NCBI GenBank assembly: GCA_017549185.1
Contig: JAFYVJ010000041.1
Location: 1-46,549, forward strand
Length of the DNA stretch: 46,549 nucleotides
Direction of reading: 5' to 3'
Origin: Roseburia sp.
Lineage (GTDB): Bacteria; Bacillota; Clostridia; Lachnospirales; Lachnospiraceae
Shown here: positions 45,280 through 46,549 of the stretch, piece after piece
Numbering within the stretch: the first letter of the stretch is position 1
How the letters are laid out: the number at the start of each line of letters is the position of its first letter
Notes under the pieces: generated by a model
Databases searched by the model: none
Told to the model about the DNA's origin: nothing
Seen by the model: only the letters and a program-made list of their open reading frames with translations
Program-made: the position numbers and the translations under genes

Positions 45280-46377
45280 ATGGCTTTTGAATTAAGACCA
45301 ACGGAAGAATGTGCGTTTGATGCGGTATCTCTCGGTGAAGTTATGCTTCGTCTTGATCCAGGTGAAGGACGTATCCGTACAGCAAGACAGTTCCGTGCAT
45401 GGGAAGGCGGCGGCGAATATAACGTAGTTCGCGGTCTTCGCAGATGTTTCGGTTTAAAAACAGCTGTTATCACAGCTTTTGCTGATAACGAAGTAGGTAT
45501 GTTAATGGAAGATTTCATCCTTCAGGGTGGTGTTGATACATCTCTCATCAAATGGATGAAAACAGATGGTATCGGTCGCATTTGCCGTAACGGTATCAAC
45601 TTCACTGAAAGAGGTTTTGGTATCCGTGGAGCAGTTGGATGTTCTGACCGTGCTAACACAGCTATTTCTAAAGCAAAACCAGAAGATTTCGATTTCGATT
45701 ACATCTTCGGTACACTTGGTGTAAGATGGTTACACACAGGCGGCATCTACGCAGCTTTATCTGAGGAAGCTTGTGAAACAGTTATTGCTGCTTGTAAAAC
45801 TGCTAAGAAATACGGCACAATCGTATCTTACGATTTAAACTACAGACCTTCTATGTGGAGTGCAATCGGTGGATTAGCAAAAGCACAGGAAGTCAACAAA
45901 GAAGTTGCTAAATATGTAGACGTTATGATCGGTAACGAAGAAGACTTCACAGCATGTCTTGGTTTCGAAATCGAAGGTAACGATGAAAATTTAAAAGAAC
46001 TTAACATCGATGGTTACAAGAAGATGATCAACGAAGCAGTTAAGACATATCCTAACTTCAAAGCAGTTGCTACAACTCTTCGTGAAGTTAAAACAGCTAC
46101 AGTTAACGACTGGTCAGCACTTTGCTGGGCTGGTGGTGAAATCTACAAAGCAAAAGACTACAAGGGACTTGAAATCATGGACCGTGTAGGTGGCGGCGAC
46201 TCTTTCGCTTCCGGTTTAATCTATGGCTTAATGACAACAGGCGATGCTGAAATCGCCGTTAACTACGGTGCAGCTCACGGTGCATTAGCTATGACAACAC
46301 CTGGTGATACAACAATGGCTTCTAAGAAAGAAGTTGAAGCTATCATGGGCGGAGCAGGTGCTCGTGTACAGCGTTAA
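45280..46377 (+). CDS. kdgK: 2-keto-3-deoxygluconate kinase (PfkB family)
   Basis: 365 aa with AAAGGAG about 10 bases before the ATG. PfkB sugar kinase: SLGEVMLRLDPGEGRI near the start, the substrate-side EGGGEYNVVRGL, and the catalytic box MDRVGGGDSFASGL with the Asp base. KDG kinase makes 2-keto-3-deoxy-6-phosphogluconate, which KDPG aldolase splits, in uronate and pectin breakdown. The KDG rather than another sugar is inferred from overall resemblance; no aldolase gene lies in the window. Length exceeds the usual 310-340 aa through an insert near 200-245. Codon use is strongly biased, as in a highly expressed gene. Confidence 0.75.
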   Translation: MAFELRPTEECAFDAVSLGEVMLRLDPGEGRIRTARQFRAWEGGGEYNVVRGLRRCFGLKTAVITAFADNEVGMLMEDFILQGGVDTSLIKWMKTDGIGRICRNGINFTERGFGIRGAVGCSDRANTAISKAKPEDFDFDYIFGTLGVRWLHTGGIYAALSEEACETVIAACKTAKKYGTIVSYDLNYRPSMWSAIGGLAKAQEVNKEVAKYVDVMIGNEEDFTACLGFEIEGNDENLKELNIDGYKKMINEAVKTYPNFKAVATTLREVKTATVNDWSALCWAGGEIYKAKDYKGLEIMDRVGGGDSFASGLIYGLMTTGDAEIAVNYGAAHGALAMTTPGDTTMASKKEVEAIMGGAGARVQR

Positions 46378-46417
46378 TCTTAACGCCGATAATTTTTCAA
46401 ACTATAACCATAAAAAA

Positions 46418-46472
46418 GTGTCTTCGACACCTCAACTCCCTAGCCCTCAATCTTGAGGGAATTAGGGGGTTG
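46418..46472 (+). terminator. kdgK terminator and hairpins
   Basis: GTGTC-TTC-GACAC (46418-46430) is followed by a longer hairpin pairing CAAC/GTTG, CCCTA/TAGGG and CCTCAA/TTGAGG (46433-46472), then TTTTCTTTCTCTTTTT. Strong terminator for kdgK; it might also be the start of an insertion element. Confidence 0.75.
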
Positions 46473-46504
46473 TTTTCTTTCTCTTTTTCTTTCATAATAA
46501 TCTT

Positions 46505-46549
46505 ATGAGCAACATACTTCAGAACATTTTCAAAGATTACTACGAACAA
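46505..46549 (+). CDS. 5' fragment of a CDS, possibly IS91-type transposase
   Basis: Fifteen codons read MSNILQNIFKDYYEQ to the right edge. This N-terminus resembles IS91-type transposases (LQ-x-I-x-x-x-Y), and the IS91 transposase at 2601 starts with the comparable PTVQDIFNRFYPAYIEQ. No clear ribosome binding site is visible. The call is an inference from a short stretch. Confidence 0.4.
   Translation, partial: MSNILQNIFKDYYEQ

Noticed and set aside
1-46549. CRISPR arrays, tRNA and rRNA genes
   Set aside because: No regularly spaced direct repeats, tRNA cloverleaf or rRNA segments were seen on either strand.

Overview
The window looks like chromosomal DNA of a motile, low-GC Firmicute in the Lachnospiraceae (Clostridia). 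Three things point there: the AT-rich composition with strong AGGAGG ribosome binding sites, the gene order rpmG-secE-nusG-rplKA-rplJL followed by rpoBC-rpsL-rpsG-fusA-tuf, and the flagellar cluster flgM-flgN-flgK-flgK-flgL-fliW-csrA. A 2-keto-3-deoxygluconate kinase at the right end would suit a pectin or uronate user. A genus such as Lachnospira, Roseburia or Eubacterium is only a guess. No rRNA, tRNA or CRISPR array was seen.

Layout. (1) 1-1455: a small accessory group on the minus strand: HAD hydrolase, HD-domain protein, an unannotated 38-codon ORF, and the first codons of what is probably an XRE regulator. (2) About 1500-3875: an IS91-like element on the plus strand with a tyrosine recombinase overlapping a Y2 (HUH-type) transposase, preceded by a structured, terminator-bounded segment. 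A 94-bp imperfect palindrome lies just beyond it. (3) 4144-17082: the transcription/translation core on the minus strand, rpoB-rpoC, then rpsL-rpsG-fusA, then tuf, each block with its own near-consensus sigma-A promoter. (4) 17119-20703: accessory genes separating rpoBC from rplJL: a DUF4230 protein with a membrane partner, a YbjQ-type protein with two small proteins, and an XRE-like regulator. (5) 20728-24203: rpmG-secE-nusG-rplK-rplA and rplJ-rplL, the latter behind an L10 leader with attenuator.

(6) 24290-35948: the motility region. A FliD-like gene reads on the plus strand. Opposite it lies the flgM-to-csrA operon, started by a strong sigma-D (sigma-28) promoter and ending in a FliT/FlgN-like chaperone. 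Beyond its terminator are two CgeB/DUF3880-type glycosyltransferases that probably decorate flagellin. FliW and CsrA form the known flagellin-sensing post-transcriptional switch, and the fliW leader carries a GGA-loop hairpin that fits a CsrA site. (7) 36008-46549: an unrecognised membrane protein with a metallophosphoesterase, a P-type Ca2+ ATPase, a CPA2 cation/proton antiporter, a methyl-accepting chemotaxis protein, KDG kinase, and the first codons of what may be another IS91-type transposase.

Most genes are ordinary. The least explained signals are the 94-bp palindrome, the structured segment ahead of the recombinase, the hairpin-rich rpsL-rpsG spacer, the tandem flgK genes and the fliW leader. 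I did not see a convincing wholly new multi-gene system.
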